Part shown: piece after piece, positions 21,751-33,270 of the stretch
Layout of the letters: each line of letters opens with the position of its first letter
How positions within the stretch are numbered: position 1 is the first letter of the stretch
NCBI GenBank assembly: GCA_904063045.1
Contig: CAJFCJ010000005.1
Span: 2,325,167 to 2,389,166 of the forward strand
Direction: 5' to 3'
DNA from: Dimorphilus gyrociliatus
Taxonomy: Eukaryota; Annelida; Polychaeta; Dinophilidae
Length of the DNA: 64,000 bases
Notes under the pieces: model-generated
What the model saw: only the letters and a program-made list of their open reading frames with translations
Databases searched by the model: none
What the model was told of the DNA's origin: nothing
Made by a program: the position numbers and the translations under genes

Positions 21751-23721
21751 ATGGCTGGTTCTTTGCGGATTTACGACAAACCTAGTGAAGAAAAACTTCA
21801 AGAAGAAGTTGAAAAGTTTAAAACAAGCCAATATTTTTATGGTAAAACATACTTTAAAAGAAATTACAATTTCGTCAATGATATTACATTTAGGTTCAAT
21901 AATTCGGACAATACAGCTAAATAATGACAGTGTAACAACCATGACATCAACACTTTTACCTTCACCCTTTCCAAAAGACTTATATGAGAAAGCCTTAAAA
22001 GTTCAACAGCCGTTTAACGAATTAATGATAAAAGTTGCACATGATAAAGAATTTTTATACGAATGCTTGAAAAAGTAAACATATCAAAGATATAAAAACA
22101 CTTGAATGTTTAAATTTAATTTTCATTTTTAGTACAATAGAAGTAGATAGTTTTACAAGACGTTTATGGAATATTGCCAATAAAGTTATTGAAATGGAAA
22201 CAACACAAGTTGATTATCATTATTTTCATATTTTAAAATAAAATTATTAATTAATTCTTTTTTTACAACTCCATAGAAAGTAAGTTTAGGATTGTTCAGA
22301 TCAGATTATATGATTAATGAAAAAGATAACGGACTACAATTGGCACAAGTTGAATTTAATACAATCTCCTCGAGTTTTGGAGGTCTAGCTACTCGGATTA
22401 GAAAGTGTCATGAACATACTTTGTACAGATGGAAATTGAATCATTTGGCGAAATGTGTAATTATTTAACAATTTAATAATTCAATTCTACATTTTACAAG
22501 TATTTTCGTATTTTTCATTTTTTACTAACAGTTACCAGAAAATTTGGCAATTCCAACTCTAAGCCAAGGCATAAAAGCAGCATATGATTATTATAATTCT
22601 GAAAAGTATGGTTATTTTCTTTATGCATATATATTAAAATGATTTTTAAACATTAGAGCCGTTGTACTATTTTTGGTTCAAGACACCGAAAGGAATGAAT
22701 TTGATCAGAGAGCTTTAGAGTATGGTGTTATAGAGTTGAATTCTTCAATAGAAATTATCAGAGTATGCTGGCTTGACTTAAAAACTCAAGCAAGGGTTGC
22801 GAATGATGGAAAATATTTCTTGTACGTTTATTAATACACTTAATTTTCACTTGTGAATATAATAATGAAAAAACATCTTTTAAATAGCAAAGATCGGGAA
22901 GTTGCGGTTATCTATTTGAGGGATGGCTATATGCCAGACCAATATAATGAAGAGGTTTATATATTTATTAATTTATTCATGAATGAAATGAAGAAATCTT
23001 TTTTAGAATTGGAATATTAGATTCGACATGGAGAGATCTCAAGCAGTAAAATGCCCATCTGTTCACCTTCAGTTAGCTGGGACTAAGCGTGTTCAACAGA
23101 AATTGGCAGAACCTAATGTATTACAAAGATTTATTAAAGACCAAGAAGTTATCGAACAACTAAAGGAAACATTTGTGGGACTTTATAGTTTGGATATTGG
23201 AGAAGAGTCGAATAAAATGGTAGAGATAGCTATTGCATCACCAAATAAGTACGTGTTGAAACCGCAGAGAGAAGGCGGAGGTAAAATACAATTATTAATA
23301 AAGAAGCTTTTTGTCACGTTCTTATTATAAATTCCCCATAGGTAACAACTTTTATGGTGATGAGTTGGTTGCTCAATTACGCAAATTAACGCCAAAAGAG
23401 AGGGAAGCCTATATTCTAATGGAAAGAATATTTCCTCCAACTTTTAATAATTGTCTGGTTAAATTAAATACCACACCTCAATGGCTATCAATGATACATG
23501 AATTGGGAATATTTGGCTGTGCATTGGGGTAAAAAAAAATAAGAGACTATTCAAATACTTTTTTCCTACTTGTTAATTATATCTTTTTTTCGTGTAGAAA
23601 TGGACAAAATATAATATTAAATAATCACGGAGGACATCTATTAAGAACTAAAGCAGAAAAAGTAGATGAAGGTGGCGTTGCCAGTGGACATTCTGGTATA
23701 GATTCTCCCCTATTGATTTAA
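21751..23721 (+). CDS. GSS: Glutathione synthetase
   Basis: Ten exons: 21751-21841, 21894-22074, 22133-22208, 22277-22456, 22532-22605, 22657-22821, 22888-22954, 23007-23280, 23342-23528, 23598-23721; 472 residues (human enzyme 474). It catalyses ATP-dependent joining of glycine to gamma-glutamylcysteine in the cytosol. Diagnostic segments in order: LGLFRSDYM, EFNTISSSFGGLATR, ERNEFDQRALE, VIYLRDGYMP.QY, LAGTKRVQQKL, GLYSLDIGEE, the glycine-rich ATP loop KPQREGGGNNFYG, ELGIFG, and the C-terminal GGHLLRTK...GGVASG. Introns are 45-75 bases. Splice phases verified across all joins. Confidence 0.97.
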
Positions 23722-24502
23722 TCTTTAAACGATTAAAAACTAACTTCGTAGCCAACAATTTAAGCTCACAAACTGTATTAGTTTCATTTTATTCGGGTTA
23801 TAAAATTATTTTATGAATACATCTGAATTTTCTTTATCTACACTTTTATTTTTACAATAATTGCTGGCTTCTTAGCTATTCTATTTCAAAGAGATAAAAG
23901 AATTGCAAATCTATGCCTTTTCAATAGAATTTAATGTCATTTTTCTTTAAGAAATTAAATGCAATCCCCATAATCTACTCCTCTGATTTGGTCTTTTAAT
24001 GCGTTAAAAAAAGAACAGAATAGATAAAAGTCAGACCAAGAATCAGGTCTGCAAACCTTAATTGAGATGCGTAAATTCTTTGCAAAACTTGCTCTTTTCA
24101 CCTTGATAAAATACTAAAAGTATAATTTAAACAAATAGAGAAGATATTAGAAATCAATTAATTACTATTTAAATTATCTATAGACAACTCCTACTTGTGT
24201 TTTTCTTTCATTTATCCTCCTACGATAACATTCCTCTTCAATAAATGTCTTGAAATTCGCTAAGCGAACAAATTAAGATCCATTTCTGCCCCACCTCTTC
24301 TTTTGAAAGTTCCTTCAATGGATAGGCTAATAGTTTATTCGAGTGTTATTTCAATAACTTTTAACAAAAAAAAGAACATTTTTATTAATATTATTTTTTT
24401 TTATTAAAAAAACTAATACTGATTTATATTTAAAGTTATTTATAAAGTTTTATACTTTAAATCATTCTATATCTGTTTTTTTTTTAATGTTTACTCTTTT
24501 AA
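23722..24502. other. Intergenic between GSS and COQ6
   Basis: AT-rich, holds the GSS 3' UTR and the COQ6 promoter. Nothing else recognised. Confidence 0.6.
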
Positions 24503-26141
24503 ATGTCAAAAGTAAGTAAAGTTAATTGGGTGGTTCGGAATATTGCGCGATATTTGCGGTTATTTACCAATTATCGCTCACTATTTCATATATACCAAAA
24601 GAGTATGTTTTTAAGGAATTGTGCGCGAATTAACAACCTACAAGTTAAAAATCTTCTTTGTAGAGGATTAAAATCATCAAAAGAACTAAGCAGTCTCAGA
24701 TTTTTATCGTCCAAATCTGATGAAGGTCAGCAGTTTATGATGACATTCTTTCACAAATCGTATTATCGTACTTTCTTAAATATTATCGTATTTCCGTTAG
24801 TTTGTATCGAATTGAATTGTTTTATTTGCTTATGAATTAGGAGCCAAAATCTATGATGCTGTTGTTTGCGGAGGTGGAATGGTAGGAAATGCTGCTGCAG
24901 CCGCATTTGGGAAAACAAGCATGCTCAATCATCTCAACATTCTCTTACTAGAATCGCAGGCCTACAAACCTACTGAAAAAGTTCAAAATGTATTCTCTAA
25001 TAGGGTATCAGCGATCAGTCCGGCTTCCATAGAATTATTGAAGAGTGTAGGAGCTTGGGAAAGAATTGAAAAGACCTCCAGATATCAACCTGTAAAGCGA
25101 ATGCAAGTTTGGGACTTTGCTTCAGATTCTACTATAACATTTAATAACCCGAATCCAGAACATAATCTTGCTTTCATAGTAGAGAACGACGTTATTGTCG
25201 ATGCCTTAGTTGAACAAATAAAAGAATGTGAGAATGTATCCATGAGGAGTGGAACAAGGGTTGAAAAGTTCGCTATACCATCTAACGAAAGTACTGATCT
25301 GGTCGAATTAACTTTAGAGGATGGGGAAAAAATCCTAACAAGGCTTTTAATTGGTGCCGACGGCGCTAAATCGCAGATTAGGGAAGAATGTGACTTGCAC
25401 ACAACTGGCTGGGATTATCATCAAAGGGCAATTGTTGCGACATTAAAGCTACGTGATCCGACTGATAACAACGTAGCTTGGCAGCGCTTCCTTAAAAATG
25501 GTCCTATCGCCATGTTACCCTTATCCAACGAATATAGTTCTCTAGTCTGGTCAACATCTGTCAGCGAATCCAAAAGATTAATGGAATTGGATGACGACTG
25601 CTTCAAGGATGCCATAAATGAAGCTTTTTGGTCAAATGAGAATAGAGATGACGCTGCTCAAAATTTATTGGAGACCCTAAATCAGATTATTAGCAACCTT
25701 GGAGTAAATAAACCAAGCTCTACTAGAATTCTTCCACCATCCGTTATAGAAGTCAATCAAAGGGCATCATTTCCTCTTGGCGTTACTCACACGACACATT
25801 ACGTAAAACCTAGAGTAGCTTTGATTGGAGATGCCGCCCATAGAATCCATCCTCTCGCCGGACAAGGGGTCAATTTGGGATTTGGCGATGTACGTGTTTT
25901 GATTGACCATCTATCAGAAAGTGTTTACAACGGTAGCGAACTACCAGATTATAAAAGTTTACTAAAGTACGAAACCGATAGGCAGAGGCACGTTTTGCCG
26001 ACGATTGCTCTAGTTGACTTTTTAAATAGATTATATAGTACGGATTTTGCTCCTTCTGTTTTGGCAAGAACCTTCGGCTTAACAAGTGTTGAGGCTTTAG
26101 AACCAGTGAAAAAACTATTTATGGAGCATGCCATGAATTAA
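24503..26141 (+). CDS. COQ6: COQ6, ubiquinone biosynthesis flavin monooxygenase
   Basis: Two exons, 24503-24725 and 24841-26141 (phase 1), giving 507 residues; human COQ6 is 468. The first exon is basic and hydrophobic, a mitochondrial targeting sequence; a second in-frame ATG at 24605 could give a shorter presequence. The enzyme hydroxylates the coenzyme Q ring on the matrix side of the inner membrane. FAD-binding hallmarks: the Rossmann loop VVCGGGMVGNAAAAAFG near residue 80, SNRVSAISP, LIGADGAKSQIR, and the late motif LIGDAAHRIHPLAGQGVNLGFGD. C-terminus EPVKKLFMEHAMN is typical of the family. A polyadenylation signal AATAAA lies at 26152, 11 bases after the stop. Confidence 0.96.
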
Positions 26142-26151
26142 ATAACAAATA

Positions 26152-26157
26152 AATAAA
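26152..26157 (+). terminator. COQ6 polyadenylation signal AATAAA
   Basis: Canonical hexamer 11 bases after the COQ6 stop codon, within AAATAAATAAATCC. The convergent gene's stop is only 60 bases past the COQ6 stop, so the 3' UTRs overlap or are very short. Confidence 0.7.
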
Positions 26158-26201
26158 TCCATTACATATAATCAATTGTTACAAATATTCTTGCGACAGT
26201 T

Positions 26202-26875
26202 TTAAATTGTGGTGTTTCTTGGGCGAAAAGTAGGCCGTATTTCGTATCGTTCTGTATATTATCAAAGCATAAGAAGTAAAAAGAAACTCATTAGAAAGAG
26301 ACGATAAAAGAATGTTTTTTCGTTTTAAAAAGCTTATACCTGCTGCAAATATTATAGCAACACTCATTGCCAACAGAAAGGCAGTTAGGACAAACCAAAA
26401 TATAAGTTTTTGAGGATCAAGTTTGTCGGCTCTAAACCTTTCAACATCTTCTATACCGTAAATTAACTTTTCCACTACACCAACTTTGTTGCCGAATGGA
26501 TGAACGTATGTTGAACGCCTCAATTCGGCCAATTCTTTGAGAGTTTGTTCTGAGAATTTTATTCTATCTTCAGAGCTAGTGGATTTGTCACACTCAATGT
26601 TAAATGCTGGATTGTCGTATTCAGTGACTTTCAACTGCAAAAGAAAAGGGTGTGTAACAGAGAGATAGAGAGAGGAAGAGAGAAATAGAGCTAGAGAAAG
26701 AAAGAATGGGAGAAACATAGAAACTAGAGAGATGAAAATATGATTAAATATCATAATTATATTTTAAAAAAAACATTCAAGCTTGTTAAGTTCAGACTGA
26801 AATTCTTATAATTTATTAAACCTTGAAATCGTTATTTCTTAAACCGATATCTCCTGCCTCGTCTGCCGAAGTCAT
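26202..26875 (-). CDS. Unknown single-pass membrane protein, copy A1
   Basis: Three exons: 26822-26875, 26340-26634, 26202-26251; 132 residues. Not a family I recognise. An acidic/charged N-terminal part contains VTEYDNPAF and a block VHPFGNKVGVVEKLIYG, then ADKLDPQKL leads into one transmembrane helix (IFWFVLTAFLLAMSVAIIFA) and a short tail with a sequon near the end (RNTT). The copy at 31843-32427 has the same architecture, the shared blocks (V.EYD.P, HPFG, E.L..G, .DP.KL.FW) and identical intron phases (0, then 1), so the two arose by duplication. An alternative first exon at 27235-27375 joins the same phase-0 acceptor. Convergent with COQ6, stops 60 bases apart. Confidence 0.8.
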
Positions 26876-27234
26876 TTTTCATACTGAAAAATGTTTCTGT
26901 TATTGTGACGTCACTTGCTTTTGTTATTGCCAATAATCTTGCGGAATATTTTATGAAGAGGAACGAGAAAGAAGAGAGGAAACGTATCGTTTACAAATAA
27001 CCAATTAAACTATGTATAGGTGCGTCTAATTCCAACTCAGGTAGACAAGTTAACAAGGGACGAAAGTAAATTGCGACAGTTGAAAAGTGAAAATTTGCGT
27101 ATTTGAAGACGATACACGAATGATTCTTCGAAATACTATGTATTGCACGAATTGAAAACACCTCTTTATGATTAATAAATGTACATAAATTCTTAATAAA
27201 TAGGACAAAATATATGATTTAAAAGTTTACGTAC

Positions 27235-27375
27235 GCTTTGCGGTCTGTGGCCACTTTCCATACTGCTTTCAATATCAGTTTGTTCGGGTGAAGTCATTTC
27301 ATTCCTGTCTTCTGAACCTGATGTGAAAGAGGAGCTCACCCATTCTTTCATTCTTCTCAAAATGCTTTTGGACAT
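27235..27375 (-). CDS. Probable alternative first exon of gene A1
   Basis: ATG at 27375, 47 open codons, then a donor gtacgt leaving phase 0, which fits the A1 acceptor at 26634. It encodes a basic start (MSKSILRRMKEW) followed by a Ser/Glu-rich stretch. A short echo of the other first exon is visible (MTSPEQTDI here, MTSADEAGDI there). The alternative is that this exon is a leader whose ORF is not translated into A1. Confidence 0.55.
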
Positions 27376-27579
27376 GTTTTTGATCGATATCAAACAGCAT
27401 TAATGGAAGAAAAAATATTAAAGAAAAAGAACAAGAGAGAGAGAAACAAAACAAGGCCACGCCTATAATTCATTTGTTTATAGATTGAACACGAAATTGA
27501 TACACGATCTGTCTCAGCAAAAATCTTCGTGTTTATTAATACAGACAAATAAACCAAGAGGAAATAATTACCTACAAGC

Positions 27580-28107
27580 CTAAAAGTCCGGCTCTGGTTT
27601 AGATATAACGTCACTCAGACCAGAGAATTTTCTGGGTAAAGATTCGATCCATTTCCAGCATTTCTCGAATGTTTCCTGACTGCAAACAGAATCAGCATCT
27701 GATCTCCTGATTTCAGGCGAACGTTCTACAGGTTTCACACTTTTCGTTCGACTAGCTAACGATTCTTCTGATAATCTTGGACTCGCTTTTGGCGTTAGAT
27801 TTAAATTGAAAGGTGGAAGAAAAGCAACGGTCGAATAATCATAACTTTTAGATCTAGGTCTAGGGGGTGGCTCCTTACTCTTCGTAAATGATATTTTCGG
27901 TAGACATTTCAGTACGTCTTTTTCTTTTCCATCATTATGTTCTTTACCATTTCTTCCGTTGGATACCTGCCGAATTATTGGTGGTAGTAGTTTGGAGGTT
28001 GGCCAAGAATTCCAGTGATGTAGTTGTCGAGATTGTTTAGTTTTCGAAGTTGTAATTAGCCCACCGTAGTGCGAACGCAGCTTGTCTTTCTTCGACATAA
28101 CATACAT
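27580..28107 (-). CDS. Unknown proline/serine-rich protein, copy B1
   Basis: Intact single-exon ORF, 175 residues, basic and largely disordered (EPPPRPRSKSYDYS). No known domain recognised. Its C-terminal part has SPRLSEESLASR and the aromatic block FEKCWKWIESLPRKFS, both conserved in the copy at 32785-33270 (SPQLSAESLTNR, FKKCSEWINSLPREFS), which argues that the protein is real and the motif functional. It is 204 bases upstream of A1 on the same strand, an arrangement repeated in the second copy. A GT donor (gtaatt) sits 7 bases after the stop codon. Confidence 0.75.
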   Translation of the reverse strand: MYVMSKKDKLRSHYGGLITTSKTKQSRQLHHWNSWPTSKLLPPIIRQVSNGRNGKEHNDGKEKDVLKCLPKISFTKSKEPPPRPRSKSYDYSTVAFLPPFNLNLTPKASPRLSEESLASRTKSVKPVERSPEIRRSDADSVCSQETFEKCWKWIESLPRKFSGLSDVISKPEPDF

Positions 28108-30025
28108 TGGCCAAATATTGGTGTTATTCGCTTGTTATTCGTCCGCTACTCCTATACCACCAGTGTTTTTTTCCTAATATTTCAAAGTAGAAATGCCAAG
28201 TGGTTTTTTGCTATCACAAAAGGAAACAATATGTAATGAAAGATTAAGAAAAAGAAAATGGCAGTGTGACAATAATCCAATGAAAGGAGGGAAAAGGAGA
28301 ATCTTAGGAATCGGCAAATCTACTCTAGTCAGGTTCGTTAATCCTGTAAACTTTCTCGTAGTGCCAATAAAAAAAGGTGCGATTCATAAGCGGACAAAAC
28401 CGACAGTGCCGCTGTCATAAGTGGCAATGTTTGTTTATGTATAATTATCAATCGTTCGTAAACTTTCTTGTAAGCGCTCAAGACCAATCTTACTTGCCAA
28501 TTTATTTCAAAATAATTACATTATGTTATATATGACCATAAGCTCTTTTCTAGATTCTCATTTAATTGCAATAAGTTAGAATAAACTAGTAATAGGCCTA
28601 TTTTATATGTATTTTTTTGTTCAAGTGTAATGATTGAGGTAATTCTCTATCTGTCTTTCGCTATTTCACTCTACTCATTCTACGTAAATTTTAGAATTAA
28701 CTCTGTTCAAGGGTTATTTATATTCATTAGAAAAAAATTGGATTGAATCAATCACTTGAACTAACAGATTCCTCTTATTCAAATTATAATAGGTAAAAAG
28801 AAAATGTAGCATTACCACGTTAGACTTTTAGCTAATTTATATTTGTGCAAACATTTGAAGCTGTTCTACTACCTTTATTGTTTATAAAGAGATTACTGTT
28901 TTTTTAAGCCTATACATTATATATTTGTTGTTCAAACTATTCAAGAAAAGAAAAAGAAAAATTTTTCCCTTCTCTCTAACCATTCTTCTAATATTCTTGG
29001 TAGTCTTGTTTTTACATTCATTTTCTTTTTTTAACTCTTTAATTTTAGATTAAAACTTGTATAGGCTTGTAAATGTAAGAGTAAATAAAAAGAGGTCAGT
29101 ATGGTTTTTATTTTAATTATTATCAAGAACATAACAAATAAAATAGAAAGGTAAAAGTGTTCTAAAATTAAGCCTATAGAAATTAATTAATCAATAAAAA
29201 ATGTTTTAATTATAGAATATTTAAATAAGTAAGTTAATTTAGTATAAATCCTATAACTTCCTTTATTTTATCAAATGTGGAAAGCAGATAAGGTCAATAG
29301 AGTAATAAAAATATTGTTATTACACATCATTGAAATGTGTAGGAGTATATAAATACATCTTGCTATACTTTTATATAAAGTCAAAAGTTTCCGAGAAGTA
29401 TGATAATATTTTATGGAATAGTTCATTCTTTATTACTTTATTCTAATATCCAATAGGAAACTTCATTCTAATTACTAATATTTTACTTATTAGAAAGATA
29501 TAAAAGAATAATTAAATGTTCAAAATTCTAGAAAATTTATAGTGAATAGAACAAAAAAGAAAAAAAGTTCCATGAATAGGCCTATTTACCCGCAATGGAT
29601 ATCTATCATTATTCGTTATTCAGCCTGCGTCTAATCATCCTCAGTCATTCTAAAGGAAATGAGAAATTTTCTGGTCTCTTTTTGTTAAATGATTTTAAGG
29701 TTAGCGGATTTCCGTGTTAAATGTTGAACTTTTATCGAACTTAACAAAACAGGGGGGGAGGTAAAGTATATTAGGAATGGGGGGGGGGAGGATGAAAGAA
29801 CAACTAGGAAAGGCTATTATGGCTCCACCTAGGCAACGAGTTTTTGAGAGATTATGCGATAAAATACGAGATTTGTGATTTCAGCATGGATATTTACTTG
29901 TAAAAAACTCGTTGATATACTAGCGTACAGTGTAAAAGAATATATCGATTAAATCAACAAATTAAGCAATTACCAACTTCCGTTGATTATATATTTGTCA
30001 GCTAAGTCCTACCGTTAATAGAAAG
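28108..30025. other. Intergenic, AT-rich
   Basis: 1.9 kb between divergent B1 and MOB3. Holds their promoters and two G-homopolymer runs (around 29752 and 29780). A 75-codon plus-strand ORF at 28193 has no recognisable features. No gene supported. Confidence 0.55.
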
Positions 30026-31030
30026 ATGGCCTCTAGTTTTTCCAATTTCTTTTCGAGGGATAAGGTATCGTATTATAGTGTTCTCTTATCTATTTGTAGT
30101 GAATAATAAACAACTTAATATTTATTATCGCGTTTAGACATTTAAACAAAAGAAGAAAAATATAATCGAAGGAACACTTCGATATGATCTTCATAAACGA
30201 GCCAACGCCTCCCTAAATCAAGGATTCAACTTAAGATCCGTTGTGAAATTGCCAGACAGCGAAGATCTGAATGATTGGATAGCGGTTCATGTCGTCGATT
30301 TCTTTAATCGGATAAACGTTATATACGGTATTGTAAATGAATATTGCACACCGGAGACGTGTCCTACAATGTCCGGTGGACAAAAATACGAGTATAAATG
30401 GTGTGATGGGGTTAAATATAAGAAACCGACATCCTTGCCAGCACCAACTTATATCTCCTACTTGATGGACTGGGTAGAATCGCAGATAAATAATGAAAAT
30501 ATTTTTCCTGTTGAAGTTGGTTAGTAAACAGTTTATAACGTGTTCTATTAAATACACAACATGTAGTATAAAATTACGTTCTATATCTATTAATAAAACA
30601 TTCTATATTCGAATATTTTTTTATCTTTATTATGTTTTTTTCTATATTTTTCAACAGGTGTGGCTTTCCCTAAAAATTACAATTCAATCGTTAAGAAAAT
30701 ACTAACAAGACTATTCCGTGTTTTCGTTCACGTATACATACATCATTTTGATGTTTTAACAGATATGGGAGCGGTATGTATCTTTAAAAAAGTTATCTAG
30801 TTTATACTTGGGTAAAACATTCTTTTTATTCTATTTGTACATTTACCTAAACAGGAACCACATATCAATACTTGCTATAAACATTTTTACTATTTCGTTG
30901 CCGAATTCAATTTGGTTGAAAAGAAAGAACTTGAACCTTTGGTATATATACTTCCTTTATTATCAATACCCATTGAATTTTTGACTTTTATCCTGAACAG
31001 AAAGAGTTAACATGCCGAATTTGTAGTTAA
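30026..31030 (+). CDS. MOB3: MOB3-type MOB kinase activator
   Basis: Five exons: 30026-30064, 30138-30519, 30658-30773, 30855-30941, 31001-31030; 217 residues, same as human MOB3A/B/C. MOB proteins bind and activate or scaffold NDR/LATS and MST kinases. Signature blocks: DKTFKQKKK at the start, [32 protein letters not shown], the zinc ligands CTPETCP with the later HVYIHHFD and [29 protein letters not shown], and the C-terminal [15 protein letters not shown], matching the MOB3 subfamily rather than MOB1/2/4. Start ATG is in the conserved position. It stands on the plus strand between the two copies of the duplicated A/B pair. Confidence 0.96.
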
Positions 31031-31478
31031 AATTGGAGAAAAGTGATGGAAAACTTACGAAAAACAAAAGAAAACGAAAATATGAAAGACATTCTGAAAT
31101 TTACAATCAAATAGATAGAACAGGGGATTTAAAAACAAACAAACAAACGCGTAATTGAAATTTGCCAAAACAGAAAAATCATTTCAATATTTCAATAACG
31201 GTTCTACAAAATATGAAATTCTATTTCATATAATTAATTTTATAAGTAAATTGTCGACCAATAGTTGTGTGAACAAGAAACAAGTGTATTTATATATTGA
31301 TGATGTTTTTCTTGTTTTTTTTGATAAGCTAAATGTATAAAATTGTATCACTTTCATTACGTTTTGCTATATCTAGTCGGATAAAAAGAAATCAACCGAT
31401 ATTTTTACCTCTTTATTCTCTTCTTTATCCTCCTCCTTATTCTCTTCCCCTATCTCTTTATCTATAGCCTATATATAA

Positions 31479-31513
<35 letters not shown>

Positions 31514-31842
31514 CTGTATTGATATATTTTTAGGTTGAGAGAAATAAAAGAAAGGTGAAAATCTTTTTGTATATATATATATATTTATTTGTATTTTGGC
31601 TATGTAAATATTTATATCATTAATAGGTCTTCTATCAGTTCGAGAATTATTTTTAGAACATTTTATAGCTGTCTAACCACTTTATTTCAATTGAAGGGTA
31701 ATATAAACACGTGTTATAAATTTACTCCGAAACCTTTCTTTTCCAACGTCACTCTTCCCTCTATTAACTTTTAAACAAAGATCGTATCAAGAAGCAAACT
31801 ACTTCTCTTGCTATTTCCGGTTTTTGTTTCTTTTTTTTTTTG
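31031..31842. other. Spacer after MOB3, AT-rich
   Basis: Convergent 3' region of MOB3 and gene A2. TA run about 31483-31510. Short ORFs are not supported. Confidence 0.6.
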
Positions 31843-32427
31843 CTAACGTTTGCTCGTACTATTCTTCTTTAGTATAGATATAATGTCGTGGGTTTCTAAA
31901 GAAGAGTATAAGACTGACCATTACTTTTGATGAATTATCAAACAACAACAACAAGACTTTAATTAATATGTTCTTTTACCTGCACTGAATATTATGACTC
32001 CACTAATAGCAACCATAAATAACGTCAAAAATAGCCAAAATAGTAATTTTCTTGGATCGATTTTTTCAGCTTTACAGAAAGTTTCATTTGGTCCGTTTAG
32101 TAGCGCCTCAATTATATTATCATTTGTACCAAAAGGATGAATGAATTTCTTATGTACTTCCCGTCGATCATTAGGTGGTGATGGGTAGTTATATTCGTCC
32201 GGAAAATCATATTCTATAACTTGCCACTGAATTGTTTAGAGGGGGGAAACAGCTTGTTTTTAACCCGTAAAATATAACTAATGCAGATTTAATAATAAAC
32301 AAACTTGAAATATTGGTTCTTGTAAGGATGCTTGGTTCAAATTTGCTCCAATACCTGAATCTAAACTTGTAAGTTTTGTCTTATTTACTACGTCTACGTG
32401 AGAGTCCTGCTCATTTGCTTCGTTCAT
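31843..32427 (-). CDS. Unknown single-pass membrane protein, copy A2
   Basis: Three exons: 32305-32427, 31980-32226, 31843-31895; 140 residues. Paralogue of A1 with the same intron phases. After a polar N-terminus comes VIEYDFP, FIHPFGTNDNIIEALLNG, the pre-membrane block EKIDPRKL and one transmembrane helix (FWLFLTLFMVAISGVIIF). The last exon, ETHDIISILKKNSTSKR, was chosen over another acceptor because it parallels the A1 tail; this final join is the weakest. Function unknown. Confidence 0.75.
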
Positions 32428-32784
32428 GACGCCGTACTGCTGAGAGTGACAGCTGTTGTCGACGCTATTCCATTGGGAATTGCGAGGTTATCAAGTTAAT
32501 TTTTACTCGACTCTATATATAGTATGAATTATTCATGCGACGCTCTTTCTACCCGTTAACGCCACTTTCCAATACACACATTCACAATATTTTCGTATGT
32601 GACGTCACAATAATGTAAAACATTTAGAACTGATAAATAATAATGAATCGAATATACATTGTATAAATTTATGACAATATCGCCGACTATTCTATAAATA
32701 GGAATAAGAGAGAAAAGAGCCGAATATAATTCATTTCGGTTTTATTGAGATAAAGCATTTGAAAGTTAGTTCCAAAATGTGAGT
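32428..32784. other. Spacer between B2 and A2
   Basis: 357 bases containing the A2 promoter/leader and B2 3' UTR. The same B-then-A spacing as in the first copy of the pair. Confidence 0.55.
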
Positions 32785-33270
32785 CTATTCGGCGAGAAGA
32801 AAACTATCAGCTGAAGAAAATTCTCTCGGTAAAGAATTTATCCATTCGGAACATTTTTTAAAAACATCCTGTTCGGCTATTCGATCTTGATGAACTAAAA
32901 TTCTTTTCCGGTTCTTAACTTTAGCCGGTCCAAGATAACGATTCGTTAACGATTCAGCTGATAGTTGAGGGCTCGAATAGCCTTGAAGGTTTCTAACAAC
33001 ACGATTCCCATATCTATAATCATTCAATTCGTTAATTAGATTAGTATTCAATATATACGAAGGTGTTAGAAATCGGTTGGGCGTTGTTATTGAACTATTC
33101 GAACCAGAATTGATTTTCGGCAACTTGTTAGAAAAGCCAATTGTCTCCCTTTTCTTTCTTCCTCGATAAATATCGTTGATCGCTTGTGATTTCACAGGCG
33201 TTAAATTGTTATTTCTTAACGTCGATAATCCCTTGTAAATTCTTCTAGGAGATTTATTACTATTTAACAT
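32785..33270 (-). CDS. Unknown small basic protein, copy B2
   Basis: Single-exon ORF of 161 residues, ATG to TAG. Basic and Asn/Ser-rich, disordered in appearance. Shares with B1 the SPQLSAESLTNR segment and the C-terminal FKKCSEWINSLPREFS block, while the rest has diverged strongly. No domain recognised. Lies upstream of A2 on the same strand, as B1 lies upstream of A1. Confidence 0.72.
   Translation of the reverse strand: MLNSNKSPRRIYKGLSTLRNNNLTPVKSQAINDIYRGRKKRETIGFSNKLPKINSGSNSSITTPNRFLTPSYILNTNLINELNDYRYGNRVVRNLQGYSSPQLSAESLTNRYLGPAKVKNRKRILVHQDRIAEQDVFKKCSEWINSLPREFSSADSFLLAE

Noticed and set aside
28193-28420. 75-codon plus-strand ORF
   Set aside because: No recognisable motif, no homologous copy near B2, no supporting splice sites.
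29750-29790. G-homopolymer runs as possible G-quadruplex
   Set aside because: Only one or two separated G tracts; the four-tract spacing required was not evident.
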